A DNA stretch of 24,818 bases from Bacillota bacterium. GTDB taxonomy: Bacteria; Bacillota; Clostridia; Acetivibrionales; DTU013. The notes under the pieces are model-generated. The model was not told the DNA's origin, did not search any database, and saw only the letters and a list, made by a program, of their open reading frames with translations. The stretch's first letter is position 1, and each line of letters begins with the position of its first letter. The translations under genes and the position numbers were made by a program. The stretch is taken from positions 1 through 24,818 of the forward strand of contig JAEZLF010000077.1 in the NCBI GenBank assembly GCA_023435925.1, in the 5' to 3' direction. Shown one piece after another: positions 15,325 through 23,974 of this stretch.

Positions 15325-18300
15325 ATGAGATTTGTAGAAAAACGAATAGAAAGGCTTGCAGAGGATATTCTCGCCTCTGCAAGGTTGAAAAGGCAGGACG
15401 CAGGTACTATTTGGTATAGAGAAGGCAAAATGCAGCGAACAGAAGTAAATAGTCCGGATACAGAGGGCTTCAGCGAATTTTATAAAGGGGATCGCTGGGG
15501 AGGTTACGACCGGCATTTCACCTTTAAGCTTCTGGTTGCAATCCCTGAGACTTTTGTCGGAAAAACTACAGTTCTTGAAATAAGAACCGGAAGAGAAGGG
15601 AGCTGGGATGCGGCAAATCCTCAGTTTGTGGTATATGTTGACGGTGTACGCAGACAAGGCGCGGATGTAAACCATCGGGAGATTGTGCTGACCGAAAGTG
15701 CTGAAAAGGGTCAGGAGTTTTTAATAGTACTTGATGCTTATTCGGGCTTGACCACGAGTTTGTCTGATCTCTTCTGCACCATAGCAATTTTAGATAAGGA
15801 GGCGGAGGACCTTTATTTTGACATCACTGTCCCTCTTAAATCCGCACAGTTACTGGATGTCAACAGCCCTGAACGATATAGGCTGCTAAGCTGCCTCGAA
15901 AAAACCGTCAATCTTATTGATTTGAGAGAGCCTGAAAGCACCAGCTATAAAGAATCGGTGACCAAGGCGCTGAAATATGTAAGAGAAGAGCTTTATGGCA
16001 AGCTGTGCGGAGATAGTGACGTTACCGCGGTATGTATCGGCCATACCCATATTGATGTTGCATGGCAATGGACCGTAGCACAATCCCGGGAAAAGACCGT
16101 CCGGAGCTTCAGTACTGTAATGGAATTGATGAGGAGATATCCGGAGTACATTTTCATGTCAAGCCAGCCGCAATTGTATAAATATCTTAAAGAAGACGAG
16201 CCAGAACTATATAATCAAATCAAAGAACAGGCCAGGCTCGGAAGATGGGAAGCCGAAGGCGCCATGTGGCTCGAAGCGGATTGCAACCTGACCTCGGGCG
16301 AATCTCTCGTAAGACAGATTCTTCTGGGGAAAAGATTCTTCAAAGAGGAATTTGGAGTGGACAACAAAATTCTGTGGCTTCCGGATGTCTTCGGTTATTC
16401 TGCTGCACTGCCGCAGATACTTGCAAAATCAGGCGTCCCCTACTTTATGACCACCAAACTCAGCTGGAATGAGTATAATAAGATTCCCTACGATACCTTT
16501 GTCTGGGAGGGAATTGACGGAAGCAAGGTGCTGACCCACTTCATTACAACAACCGAACCAGAAAATTCCTTGGTAAATGCCGACATGTTCACAACATACA
16601 ATGGCAGACTGGCTCCTGAGTGTATAAAAGGTGCTTGGGATAGATATCAGCAGAAGGAAATCAACAACGAAATCCTCGTTTCCTACGGCTACGGAGATGG
16701 CGGCGGAGGCCCGACTTACGAACAGCTTGAAACGGCAAAAAGACTAGCTCTGGGCATACCAGGAACTCCTAAGGTAAAGTATGGGACAGCAGGTGAATTT
16801 TTTAAACAACTGGAGAAAAGAGTAAGCGGAAACAAGCTTTTGCCTAAATGGGTGGGAGAGCTGTATCTGGAATTCCACAGAGGAACATATACCTCGATGG
16901 CAAGGAACAAGAGATACAACCGCAAATGCGAGTTTGCACTCCTGAACAGTGAATTGTTCTCACAAATGGGTATGCAGCTTTCCGGCGCATCATATGAAGC
17001 TGAGACAATTAAAAACAACTGGGAACTGGTGCTGCTGAACCAATTTCACGACATTCTTCCTGGTTCTTCAATAAAAGAAGTATATGAAGTCTCAAAAAAT
17101 GAATACGAAAGTGTTCTGACCTCTCTTGCTGAAGTGAAGGAAAAGTCTATTGATGCTTTGTTGTCAAATGTCAGCCTTGAAGCCGACAGCGTTGTCGTAT
17201 TCAACCCTGTTGGATTTGAAAGAAATGATGCCGTTGAGGTGGCGATACCCGCTAATGACAAGGGATATATACTGTGCGACGATGATGGAAATATCATGCC
17301 TACGCAAACAACCGACAACGGAGGTATGCTTGCTTATGTAGCCGGTGTTCCTGCAATGGGCTATAAGGCCTTGACCATGAAAGAGGGGAAATATCCTGGT
17401 GAAAATGAGCTGAGTATCTCTGAAAGGCATATAAGCAACTCTTTCATTGACATTAGGCTTAATGAGAATGCTGAACTCATTTCGATTTATGATAAACAGG
17501 AGAAACGGGAAATCCTTAAGACAGGCTGTCGTGGAAATGTCCTGCAGGCCTTTGAAGACAAACCCTTTGCACATGATGCCTGGGATATAAACATATATTA
17601 TACCGAGAAAATGTGGGAAATTACAGAAGTAGAAAGTGTCCGGATTGTTGAAAGCGGACCTGTGAGGGCGTGCCTGGAGATAAAAAGGAGATTTTTAAGT
17701 TCAGTCATTATACAAAAAATCTATGTATACAGCTTCAATAGCAGGATCGACTTCAGCACCTCTATTGACTGGAAGGAAACCCACATATTGTTGAAAACGG
17801 CCTTCCCTGTCGACATACATGCCAATAAGGCGACCTATGAAATACAGTATGGTAACGTGGAAAGGCCAACGAACTGGAATACAAGCTGGGATTATGCAAG
17901 ATTTGAAGTATGTGCGCAGAAGTGGGCGGACCTGTCAGAGGGCTGTTATGGTATATCCATGCTTAATGACTGCAAGTATGGCCATGATATCAAGGATGGA
18001 GTAATGAGGCTGACACTGATCAAAAGCCCAAAATGGCCCAATGAAGACTCCGATCGTGAGCTTCATACCTTTACTTATTCCATTCTTCCGCACAGTTTAG
18101 GCTGGGAACATGCAGGTACGGTCAAACAGGCGTATTTCCTCAACAACCCGGCCATGGGCTTCTGCAAGAGAGCTCAGAAGGGCCTGTTACCCGACCAGCT
18201 TAGCTTTGTTAACACAGATGCAGATAATGTGGTCATAGAATCGGTAAAGAAGGCTGAAGATGATAACAGCACAATCGTAAGGCTTTATGAGTATGCCAAC

Positions 18301-18462
18301 AAACGTACCCGCTGCAGCATCCGCCTGGGCTTCAATGCTTCAGAGGTGCGTGAATGTGATCTTATGGAAAATGAACTGTCTGTTGTTGAAACCGATGGTA
18401 GCAGCTTCAACTTCGAGATCATGCCTTACGAAATAAAAACCTTTAAAATTAAGGAAGCATAG
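15325..18462 (+). CDS. Alpha-mannosidase, glycoside hydrolase family 38
   Basis: 1045 residues, a usual length for bacterial cytoplasmic GH38 enzymes, and no signal peptide. After an N-terminal beta-rich region (about 1-230), the catalytic barrel begins with GHTHIDVAWQW, whose His240/His242 and Asp244 lie in the zinc-binding signature. The nucleophile Asp354 is in WLPDVFGYSAALPQIL, and the last zinc ligand His575 is in LLNQFHDILPG. A large C-terminal beta domain follows. GH38 enzymes retain configuration and remove terminal alpha-linked mannose. It starts 11 bp after the GH9-like stop with AAGGAGA upstream, so the two hydrolases are co-translated and probably attack the same imported glycan in sequence. 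Family assignment is firm; the exact linkage is not determined. Confidence 0.93.
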   Translation: MRFVEKRIERLAEDILASARLKRQDAGTIWYREGKMQRTEVNSPDTEGFSEFYKGDRWGGYDRHFTFKLLVAIPETFVGKTTVLEIRTGREGSWDAANPQFVVYVDGVRRQGADVNHREIVLTESAEKGQEFLIVLDAYSGLTTSLSDLFCTIAILDKEAEDLYFDITVPLKSAQLLDVNSPERYRLLSCLEKTVNLIDLREPESTSYKESVTKALKYVREELYGKLCGDSDVTAVCIGHTHIDVAWQWTVAQSREKTVRSFSTVMELMRRYPEYIFMSSQPQLYKYLKEDEPELYNQIKEQARLGRWEAEGAMWLEADCNLTSGESLVRQILLGKRFFKEEFGVDNKILWLPDVFGYSAALPQILAKSGVPYFMTTKLSWNEYNKIPYDTFVWEGIDGSKVLTHFITTTEPENSLVNADMFTTYNGRLAPECIKGAWDRYQQKEINNEILVSYGYGDGGGGPTYEQLETAKRLALGIPGTPKVKYGTAGEFFKQLEKRVSGNKLLPKWVGELYLEFHRGTYTSMARNKRYNRKCEFALLNSELFSQMGMQLSGASYEAETIKNNWELVLLNQFHDILPGSSIKEVYEVSKNEYESVLTSLAEVKEKSIDALLSNVSLEADSVVVFNPVGFERNDAVEVAIPANDKGYILCDDDGNIMPTQTTDNGGMLAYVAGVPAMGYKALTMKEGKYPGENELSISERHISNSFIDIRLNENAELISIYDKQEKREILKTGCRGNVLQAFEDKPFAHDAWDINIYYTEKMWEITEVESVRIVESGPVRACLEIKRRFLSSVIIQKIYVYSFNSRIDFSTSIDWKETHILLKTAFPVDIHANKATYEIQYGNVERPTNWNTSWDYARFEVCAQKWADLSEGCYGISMLNDCKYGHDIKDGVMRLTLIKSPKWPNEDSDRELHTFTYSILPHSLGWEHAGTVKQAYFLNNPAMGFCKRAQKGLLPDQLSFVNTDADNVVIESVKKAEDDNSTIVRLYEYANKRTRCSIRLGFNASEVRECDLMENELSVVETDGSSFNFEIMPYEIKTFKIKEA

Positions 18463-18490
18463 AATATTAATCAATATCAGGAGAAAATGC

Positions 18491-19954
18491 ATGTACGTGT
18501 TGGGCATAGATATTGGAACTACTGGAGCAAAAGCTATTGTAGCCGATGAAGAAGGACGAATTGCCGGTCAAGGCTACAAGTCATATCATCTGATTACCAA
18601 TAGCGGAGGCAGAGTTGAACAAAATCCCCGGGATTGGTATGATGCAGCAGTTTATTGTGTCCGGCAGGCATGCAAGGACATCGATGCTAAAAGCATAATA
18701 GCTTTGAGTATGTCTACTCAGGGGGCAAGCTCCTTTCTGGCTGACGAAAGCATGAATCCATTGACAAATGCTTTGACCTGGATGGATGTCCGGGCAGCTA
18801 ATGAAAAGGAATATCTGGATAACCTGCTGGGTGATGAATACGTTTACCATTCATCTGGCTGGAAAATCAACCCTTCTCTTGATATGGCCAAACTGAAGTG
18901 GCTTGTAGACAATGAAAATGAGCTGTACAACAGAGCGAAATATTTCATTTCCACCATGGAATTCATGAATTTCATGCTGACCGGAGAATGCGTGATTGAT
19001 CCTTCCAATGCAGCAATCCGCCAGCTGCTGGATATAAGAACCAGGCAATGGGACAAAAAACTGCTGGCTGCCACAGGAGCCACGGAAGATAAGCTTCCTC
19101 CGATACTGCCCACAGGAGCCAGAGTTGGAAATCTGACAATGAAAGCGGCCCGGGATATGGGCCTCAGCCAGAATGTAACCGTGTACAACGGTGCCCATGA
19201 TCAATACTGTGGGGCAATCGGAGCCTCAATACATGATCCGGGACAAATCATGCTTTCTACAGGAACAGCATGGGCTATTCTGGGAATATCCGATAAACTT
19301 TTGTACTCAGAAGCTTTCATTGCTCCGGGGCCACATGTATATGACGACAAATTTGGAGCTCTCGCATCGATACCTGTGTCAGGCGCTGCTCTTGACTGGC
19401 TGAGAAATAATATTACAGGTGAAGACTATGAAACAATAGACCGGGTTGCTGAAAGCAGGATAGAAAACATTAAAGAGCTGTATTTTTATCCATATCTTTC
19501 AGGAGCGACCTTCCCTCTCTGGCAATTGGAAGCCCGCGGTGCTTTTATAGGATTGGGCCTTGAGCATGACAAATATGATTTGGCTCTGGCAGTGATGGAG
19601 GGTGTGGTTTTACAGTTGAAGATGGCTCTTGAGGAATTCAAAAACAGCGGGCTCGAGATAAAATCCCTGCATTTGATTGGCGGCGCAGTCAATAGTGCGG
19701 TATGGACTAAAATAATTGCTGCACTATGCGGTTGCGATTTATACGTAATGAAGGTCAAAGATACCCCGTGTATAGGAGCAGTAGCTATCGCAGGCACACA
19801 GGCAGGTATGTTCAATGATTACAGTTCTGCTGCTGAAAAGATGAACGTAAGCTGCAAATATGAACAGGACATTGATGCTTTGAAGCTTCACTATGGCAGG
19901 AAGTTTGAGGAATATAAAAGAGTATGGGATTGCGTAAGTAAATGCTACAAGTAG
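18491..19954 (+). CDS. FGGY-family carbohydrate kinase (xylulokinase-like)
   Basis: 487 residues, typical of FGGY kinases. The N-terminal phosphate-binding GIDIGTTGAKAIVADEEG is followed by STQGASSFLAD and TWMDVRA. The central YNGAHDQYCGAIGAS carries the catalytic Asp237. The C-terminal half has GGAVNSAVWTKIIAALCG and GAVAIAGTQAG, the second FGGY signature region. The family phosphorylates ketoses or polyols such as xylulose, ribulose, fuculose or gluconate. Sequence features favour the xylulokinase branch, but specificity is not readable. The gene lies 28 bp after the mannosidase with AGGAGA upstream. With the arabinose-isomerase-like gene two places downstream, it could phosphorylate the ketose that enzyme makes. 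Confidence 0.9.
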   Translation: MYVLGIDIGTTGAKAIVADEEGRIAGQGYKSYHLITNSGGRVEQNPRDWYDAAVYCVRQACKDIDAKSIIALSMSTQGASSFLADESMNPLTNALTWMDVRAANEKEYLDNLLGDEYVYHSSGWKINPSLDMAKLKWLVDNENELYNRAKYFISTMEFMNFMLTGECVIDPSNAAIRQLLDIRTRQWDKKLLAATGATEDKLPPILPTGARVGNLTMKAARDMGLSQNVTVYNGAHDQYCGAIGASIHDPGQIMLSTGTAWAILGISDKLLYSEAFIAPGPHVYDDKFGALASIPVSGAALDWLRNNITGEDYETIDRVAESRIENIKELYFYPYLSGATFPLWQLEARGAFIGLGLEHDKYDLALAVMEGVVLQLKMALEEFKNSGLEIKSLHLIGGAVNSAVWTKIIAALCGCDLYVMKVKDTPCIGAVAIAGTQAGMFNDYSSAAEKMNVSCKYEQDIDALKLHYGRKFEEYKRVWDCVSKCYK

Positions 19955-19967
19955 TGGGGGGGTTTGT

Positions 19968-20981
19968 ATGCTGGATTATTTTAAGAAAGATGCCAATGAC
20001 GAAGAATTCTATAATAAAAATCTGAAAGGCAGGCTGCCGGAAAGAATCATTGATGCACATGTTCATATGAATCTTCCCGAGCATGTGGCTAATGTCAGCA
20101 AAGAAACCATAAAAAACGATTGGGCAATGGAATGCGGCTTTATTATGCCATATGAAGACGCAAATCAATATTATAGTATTTTGTTTCCGGATTTAAAGGT
20201 AGATACTGTTGCATTTCCAATGCCTCTGCCGGAAGCTGATATAAGGGCTAACAACGGATATCTGGAAAAACTGCAGGCACAGGGTAAACTAAAGGCACTG
20301 ATGACGGTACGGCCGGAATGGGACGCTGCTTACTGCGAAGAAACTCTTCTAAAAGGAGGGTTCTCGGGATTTAAGCCTTATCCGTATATGGCAAGTTCTG
20401 TTAAGGGCGCCGAGGTTAGCATATTCGACTTCCTTCCACATCGGCAGCTCGCTATTCTGGATAAGCACAAAAAGGCGGTTTTGATCCATCTGCCTCGTAA
20501 GGGCAGACTTCCTGATGATGATAACATTTGGGAGATAAAAACTATTGTAGACCGGTATCCAAATATAAAAGTGGTAATTGCACACTATGGCAGATGCTTT
20601 ACACATAAATTTCTTGAGGAAGGCTTAAAAAAGCTGGGTGAAGTAACGAATGCCATATACTACGACACAGCTGCAGTTATGAACCCTCAGGTTCACAAGG
20701 CAGCATTTGAATCCCTGGGAACAGAACGTATACTCTTTGGTACTGATATTCCCATATTGCTCTGGCATGGGAGGCGAAGATGGACTGAGACAGAATATTT
20801 CAACCTTTGCCGGGAAAATTTCAGTTGGAATAAGCACGAGGAGCTTGATAAGGAAGCCAAATACACCTTTTTTGTGTATGAACAGGTTAAAAATATGCTT
20901 GATTCGCTGATGCAGGCAGGAGCTTCTACGCAGGATATCAATAATATTTTCAGCCTGAATGCGGACAAAGTGTACAAGTAA
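19968..20981 (+). CDS. Amidohydrolase-2 family metal-dependent hydrolase
   Basis: 337 residues of a TIM-barrel amidohydrolase (PF04909 type). Metal-binding landmarks are IDAHVHM with His31 and His33, a later LIHLPRKG, IAHYGR, and Asp260 in LFGTDIPI. The lysine in GGFSGFKPYPY may be a substrate or second metal contact. Related enzymes hydrolyse sugar lactones, decarboxylate aromatic or sugar acids, or cleave C-C bonds. The gene begins 13 bp after the kinase with an unusual run of seven G as ribosome site, and is followed by the isomerase-like gene. Its presence hints at a lactone or aldonate step, but no partner dehydrogenase is in the operon. The Gfo/Idh/MocA gene downstream on the other strand is a possible source of such an intermediate. 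Confidence 0.8.
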   Translation: MLDYFKKDANDEEFYNKNLKGRLPERIIDAHVHMNLPEHVANVSKETIKNDWAMECGFIMPYEDANQYYSILFPDLKVDTVAFPMPLPEADIRANNGYLEKLQAQGKLKALMTVRPEWDAAYCEETLLKGGFSGFKPYPYMASSVKGAEVSIFDFLPHRQLAILDKHKKAVLIHLPRKGRLPDDDNIWEIKTIVDRYPNIKVVIAHYGRCFTHKFLEEGLKKLGEVTNAIYYDTAAVMNPQVHKAAFESLGTERILFGTDIPILLWHGRRRWTETEYFNLCRENFSWNKHEELDKEAKYTFFVYEQVKNMLDSLMQAGASTQDINNIFSLNADKVYK

Positions 20982-21019
20982 GTCGCACATAAAAATTACA
21001 TTTTTCAGGAGGGTTCACG

Positions 21020-22408
21020 ATGGAAAAACTCAAAATTGGACTGTTGCCGTTATATATCAAATTATATGATGATTCCTTGTCCCACATGAGACCAAGGATA
21101 GATCAGTTTCATCATATACTTGAAAGCGAGTTTGAAAAAAGAAATGTAGAAGTAGTCTCATCACAGGTATGCAGAATCAAACAAGAATTTGCAGCTTCCA
21201 TTGCCGGCTTTGAAAAAGAAGATGTGGATGCCATTGTAACAATCCATCTTGCATATTCTCCTTCCCTTGAATCCTCTGATACTTTGGCTAATACCAAATT
21301 ACCGCTTATTATACTTGATACGACACCTACTTTCGACTACAGTCCTGAGCAGAATCCTGACGAGCTTGATTATAACCATGGAATACATGGCGTGCAGGAT
21401 ATGTGCAATCTTTTACTGAGAAACGGCAAGGAATTCTTGATCGAGGCCGGTCATTGGGAAGAATCTGATGTGTTGGACCGGGTTGTAAGCTGTGTAAAAG
21501 CCGCGAAAATTGCTAAAAATATTAGAAAGGCAAGAGTAGGGCGTTTTGGAAATGCTTTTGAAGGCATGGGTGATTTTGATTTGCCGGAGGAAATACTTCA
21601 GTCTACCATAGGAATCAAAACCATATCCTATAACTCTGCAGATGGGAAAAAACTTTTTGAGCAGATATCCGATCGGGCCATTGATGAAGAAATTGAACTG
21701 GACAAAAAGGTCTTTAGTTGCAGCGGGATTGATGAAAAGGTTCACCGCAGCTCCACCCGTGCTTGCCTTTCCATGAGAAAATGGATAGAGGAAAACCAAC
21801 TGACAGCCTTTACAGCTAATTTTATGGAAATAACCGGACAATCCGATATTACCTGTATGCCCTTTATGGAAGCAGGTAAGGCCATGTCCAGAGGTGTCGG
21901 GTATGCGGGAGAAGGAGACGTACTTACCGCGGCTCTGGTTGGAGCCTTGCTTTCCACCTTTCCGGAGACCACCTTTACCGAAATGTTTTGTCCCGACTGG
22001 AAAAATAACACGATATTCCTAAGCCATATGGGTGAGATGAATTTGAGTCTGGCAGCAGAAAAGCCAGTTTTAAAGGAAATGGAATTCTCATTTACAGATG
22101 CCGACAACCCTATTGTTGCATACGGCAGATTTAAAAGCGGCAAGGCAGTTTTCATAAACCTTGCTCCAGGAAAGGATTATTCTTACTCATTAATAGCATC
22201 TGACATTGAGATGATTGATGTTAACGGCGAGGATAAAATGACCGACAGCATTCATGGCTGGTTCAGGCCCAAAATCCAAATATCTGATTTCCTTTCACAA
22301 TACAGCAGGCACGGCGGAACCCATCATGCAGCTATTGTGTATGGAGATGTGATGAAGGCTATGGAAGCACTGGCCAAGATAATGAACTGGAAGCTGGTTA
22401 AAATATAG
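21020..22408 (+). CDS. L-arabinose isomerase-family protein (AraA/FucI-like)
   Basis: 462 residues, slightly shorter than AraA (about 490). The N-terminal half is a Rossmann-like substrate-binding region with DAIVTIHLAYSPS. The central RGVGYAGEGDVLTAAL closely resembles the GYGFGAEGDWKTAAL signature of L-arabinose isomerase. It is followed by FTEMFCPDWKNNTIFLSHMGEMN, equivalent to the acidic metal-binding region and the SHEGEGN segment of AraA. RHGGTHHAAIVYGD near the C-terminus parallels the AGGAHH motif. The fold interconverts aldoses and ketoses with Mn2+. Early sequence differs from true AraA, so the sugar may be another pentose or a deoxyhexose. Preceded by AGGAGGG, 38 bp after the amidohydrolase; probable last gene of the importer operon. 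Confidence 0.82.
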   Translation: MEKLKIGLLPLYIKLYDDSLSHMRPRIDQFHHILESEFEKRNVEVVSSQVCRIKQEFAASIAGFEKEDVDAIVTIHLAYSPSLESSDTLANTKLPLIILDTTPTFDYSPEQNPDELDYNHGIHGVQDMCNLLLRNGKEFLIEAGHWEESDVLDRVVSCVKAAKIAKNIRKARVGRFGNAFEGMGDFDLPEEILQSTIGIKTISYNSADGKKLFEQISDRAIDEEIELDKKVFSCSGIDEKVHRSSTRACLSMRKWIEENQLTAFTANFMEITGQSDITCMPFMEAGKAMSRGVGYAGEGDVLTAALVGALLSTFPETTFTEMFCPDWKNNTIFLSHMGEMNLSLAAEKPVLKEMEFSFTDADNPIVAYGRFKSGKAVFINLAPGKDYSYSLIASDIEMIDVNGEDKMTDSIHGWFRPKIQISDFLSQYSRHGGTHHAAIVYGDVMKAMEALAKIMNWKLVKI

Positions 22409-22748
22409 AAGACGGCTTACAAGTAGGGCAGACAGTGATAGGGTACTGGCACAGAACTATATAATGGAGTTTACTATTACAGTGGAGTAAGTATAGCATA
22501 GATTTTCTGGCGAAGGATCAAAAGACTGTGCACATTTATCTCCCTGCTGGGCAGGCAATGCGCGCTACAGAATGCAAAACCCATACTGGAGATAGCAGAC
22601 CGGGGATATGTGATGGAGACCGGAAGTCTGATACTCGAAGGCACAGGACCAGACTTCCTCAACAACTATAACATTCAGCGCGCTTATATCGGAAAAGAAT
22701 ACAAATCCACACGGATTAAGTCAGCTTCCGTTATGGGTAAGAAGGATA
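22409..22748. other. Gene-poor interval between convergent genes, with degraded sequence
   Basis: This 340-bp stretch has no intact gene and no clear terminator. Its right part carries a LivF-like fragment (separate entry). The left 140 bp has stops in the frame that carries the fragment and no recognisable homology. The frame 22502-22558 just before the fragment is open but unlike LivF, which suggests a rearranged junction. Confidence 0.5.
22553..22702 (+). pseudogene. livF: C-terminal remnant of a LivF-type branched-chain amino-acid ABC ATPase
   Basis: One plus-strand frame reads LQNAKPILEIADRGYVMETG directly followed by SLILEGTGPDFLNN and YNIQRAYIGK. This matches the end of LivF: the EQNAxxALEIADRGYV H-loop region, the VLETGxIVLEGTG strand and the final AYLG. 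The Walker A, signature and Walker B regions are missing, and no start or ribosome site exists. The frame stays open past the expected LivF end and stops at 22759, overlapping the 3' end of the oppositely oriented oxidoreductase gene. It is a decayed leftover, showing that a branched-chain amino-acid transporter gene was once here or was moved here by recombination. Confidence 0.75.
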
Positions 22749-23720
22749 TTACTTCATGATCTGCGCCAGTACCTTATCAATTACTGTCGCATTTCCAAAG
22801 GAATCCTCCAAGCTGAGAAGCGGTTCCTCTCCCTCCAGAATACATCTGCCGAACTGCTCCACTTCCATCATATAGTTATCAGGGGTAGATACTGTAATTA
22901 TGTCAGTATGGTCACCCTTGATCACTTTTATATCAAGCTCTCCCTTTGCGTTGAACATGATGTTTACCTCGATTATGCCCGTCTCTCCGACTATGCGGTA
23001 ACCGCTTCTGGGAGTGGAGTTGAATGCGCAGTGGGCAGTTGCCTTTAACCCATTCTTAAATTCAAACAGCATGCTACTGCTTTCATCCACGCCTGATACG
23101 GCACCGATTTCTCCTGACGCCATGACCTTGATCGGTTCACTGCCGGCTATATAACGGATGATATTGATTACATAGCAGCCGACATCATAGGTAGCTCCTC
23201 CGCCAAGATCGTTTATAAGTCTTACATTATTTAAATCGTTCAATTGAAAAGAAAACCAGGCTTCGATGACTTTCAGCTTTCCTACTATTCCGCTGTCGGC
23301 CAGTTCCTTCGCTTTACGTGTAAGCGGGCTGTGTCTGTATGCAAAAGCCTCCATCAGCTTCACATTGTGCTTTTCACAGGCGGCTTTCATTTCCAGTACT
23401 TCTTGTGCATTGATTCCCAGGGGCTTTTCGCAAAGAATGTGTTTTCCCTTTTCGGCAGCCTTTAGAACCCATTCCTTATGGAGAGCATTGGGTAAAGGTA
23501 TGTATACTGCATCAATATCCGGGTCGTCCAAAAGCTTGTCATAGCTGTCATAGGCCTTTTCGGCATGGTGCTTGTTTTTAAACTCCTCCGCCTTTTCACC
23601 GCTCCTGCTGGACACCGCAAAAAGCTTCGCATTTTGCGCGCTGATAATTCCGGGGATGACGGCCTTATCTGCAATATTAGCGCAACTAATAATTCCCCAA
23701 TTCACCTTTTTAGCTGTCAT
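22749..23720 (-). CDS. Gfo/Idh/MocA family NAD(P)-dependent oxidoreductase
   Basis: 323 residues. The N-terminal Rossmann domain starts KVNWGIISCANIADKAVIPGI and continues with AVSSRSGEKAEEF, VYIPLPNALHKEW and the hallmark CEKPLG lysine-proline motif. The C-terminal alpha/beta domain holds LGGGATYDVGCYVINIIRYIAG (family DxGxxxxxxxxW/Y pattern) and EAFAYRHSPL. Such enzymes oxidise or epimerise sugars, inositols and aldoses using bound or free NAD(P). AGGAGG lies 8 bases before the ATG. It is a single gene, convergent to the glycan operon and divergent from the symporter. The exact substrate is unknown. Confidence 0.9.
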   Translation of the reverse strand: MTAKKVNWGIISCANIADKAVIPGIISAQNAKLFAVSSRSGEKAEEFKNKHHAEKAYDSYDKLLDDPDIDAVYIPLPNALHKEWVLKAAEKGKHILCEKPLGINAQEVLEMKAACEKHNVKLMEAFAYRHSPLTRKAKELADSGIVGKLKVIEAWFSFQLNDLNNVRLINDLGGGATYDVGCYVINIIRYIAGSEPIKVMASGEIGAVSGVDESSSMLFEFKNGLKATAHCAFNSTPRSGYRIVGETGIIEVNIMFNAKGELDIKVIKGDHTDIITVSTPDNYMMEVEQFGRCILEGEEPLLSLEDSFGNATVIDKVLAQIMK

Positions 23721-23762
23721 TTTATCTGCCTCCTATCCATAAATAACGATTCTATATTTTCT

Positions 23763-23792
23763 ATTATACCAGCATTACTTAATAAATAAACA
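23763..23792 (-). promoter_or_regulatory. Promoter of the Gfo/Idh/MocA gene
   Basis: On the minus strand an extended -10 TGGTATAAT contains TATAAT at 23768-23763. The -35 is weak (TGTTTA at 23792-23787, 18-bp spacer), compensated by the TGn extension. Confidence 0.5.
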
Positions 23793-23869
23793 GCTGTGCT
23801 TAACGGCTTTTATATCAAAATTTCTGGTTAAATGGTGCTATGGCAAATTTTATGAGGGGGGTTAATACA

Positions 23870-23887
23870 AAAATAACATGTTATTTT
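23870..23887. promoter_or_regulatory. 18-bp perfect palindrome upstream of the symporter promoter
   Basis: AAAATAACATGTTATTTT reads the same on both strands. It lies 30 bp upstream of the symporter -35 and about 78 bp from the oxidoreductase -35 region, in the divergent interval. It is probably a binding site for a dimeric regulator; the protein is not identifiable from this window. Confidence 0.45.
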
Positions 23888-23916
23888 ATGTTCAGGAAAA
23901 TTGTGTATTTTTAAGC

Positions 23917-23945
23917 TTTATAAAACGAATCTCTTCTGATATAAT
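23917..23945 (+). promoter_or_regulatory. Promoter of the PutP-type symporter gene
   Basis: An extended -10 TGATATAAT (TATAAT at 23940-23945) is preceded by TTTATA (23917-23922) with a 17-bp spacer. Transcription would begin near 23952, giving a short leader of about 20 bases with the ribosome site AAGGAG. Confidence 0.6.
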
Positions 23946-23974
23946 GTCATAAAAATGGAAAAGGAGTCATATGT

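Noticed and set aside
13727..15675. Several antisense frames of 90-190 codons opposite the GH9-like and GH38 genes
   Set aside because: They are shadows of strongly coding plus-strand genes with clear family motifs; none has a convincing ribosome site or domain.
6677..22424. A shared 12-mer CGGCTTACAAGT just after the SIS gene (6677-6688) and just after the isomerase gene (22413-22424)
   Set aside because: It lies near both operon ends, but 12-base matches are expected by chance in a window of this size and flanking bases do not align.
22501..22560. Possible transposase or other gene remnant just left of the LivF fragment
   Set aside because: None of the plus-strand frames I read here gives a recognisable motif; only the LivF-like part can be supported.
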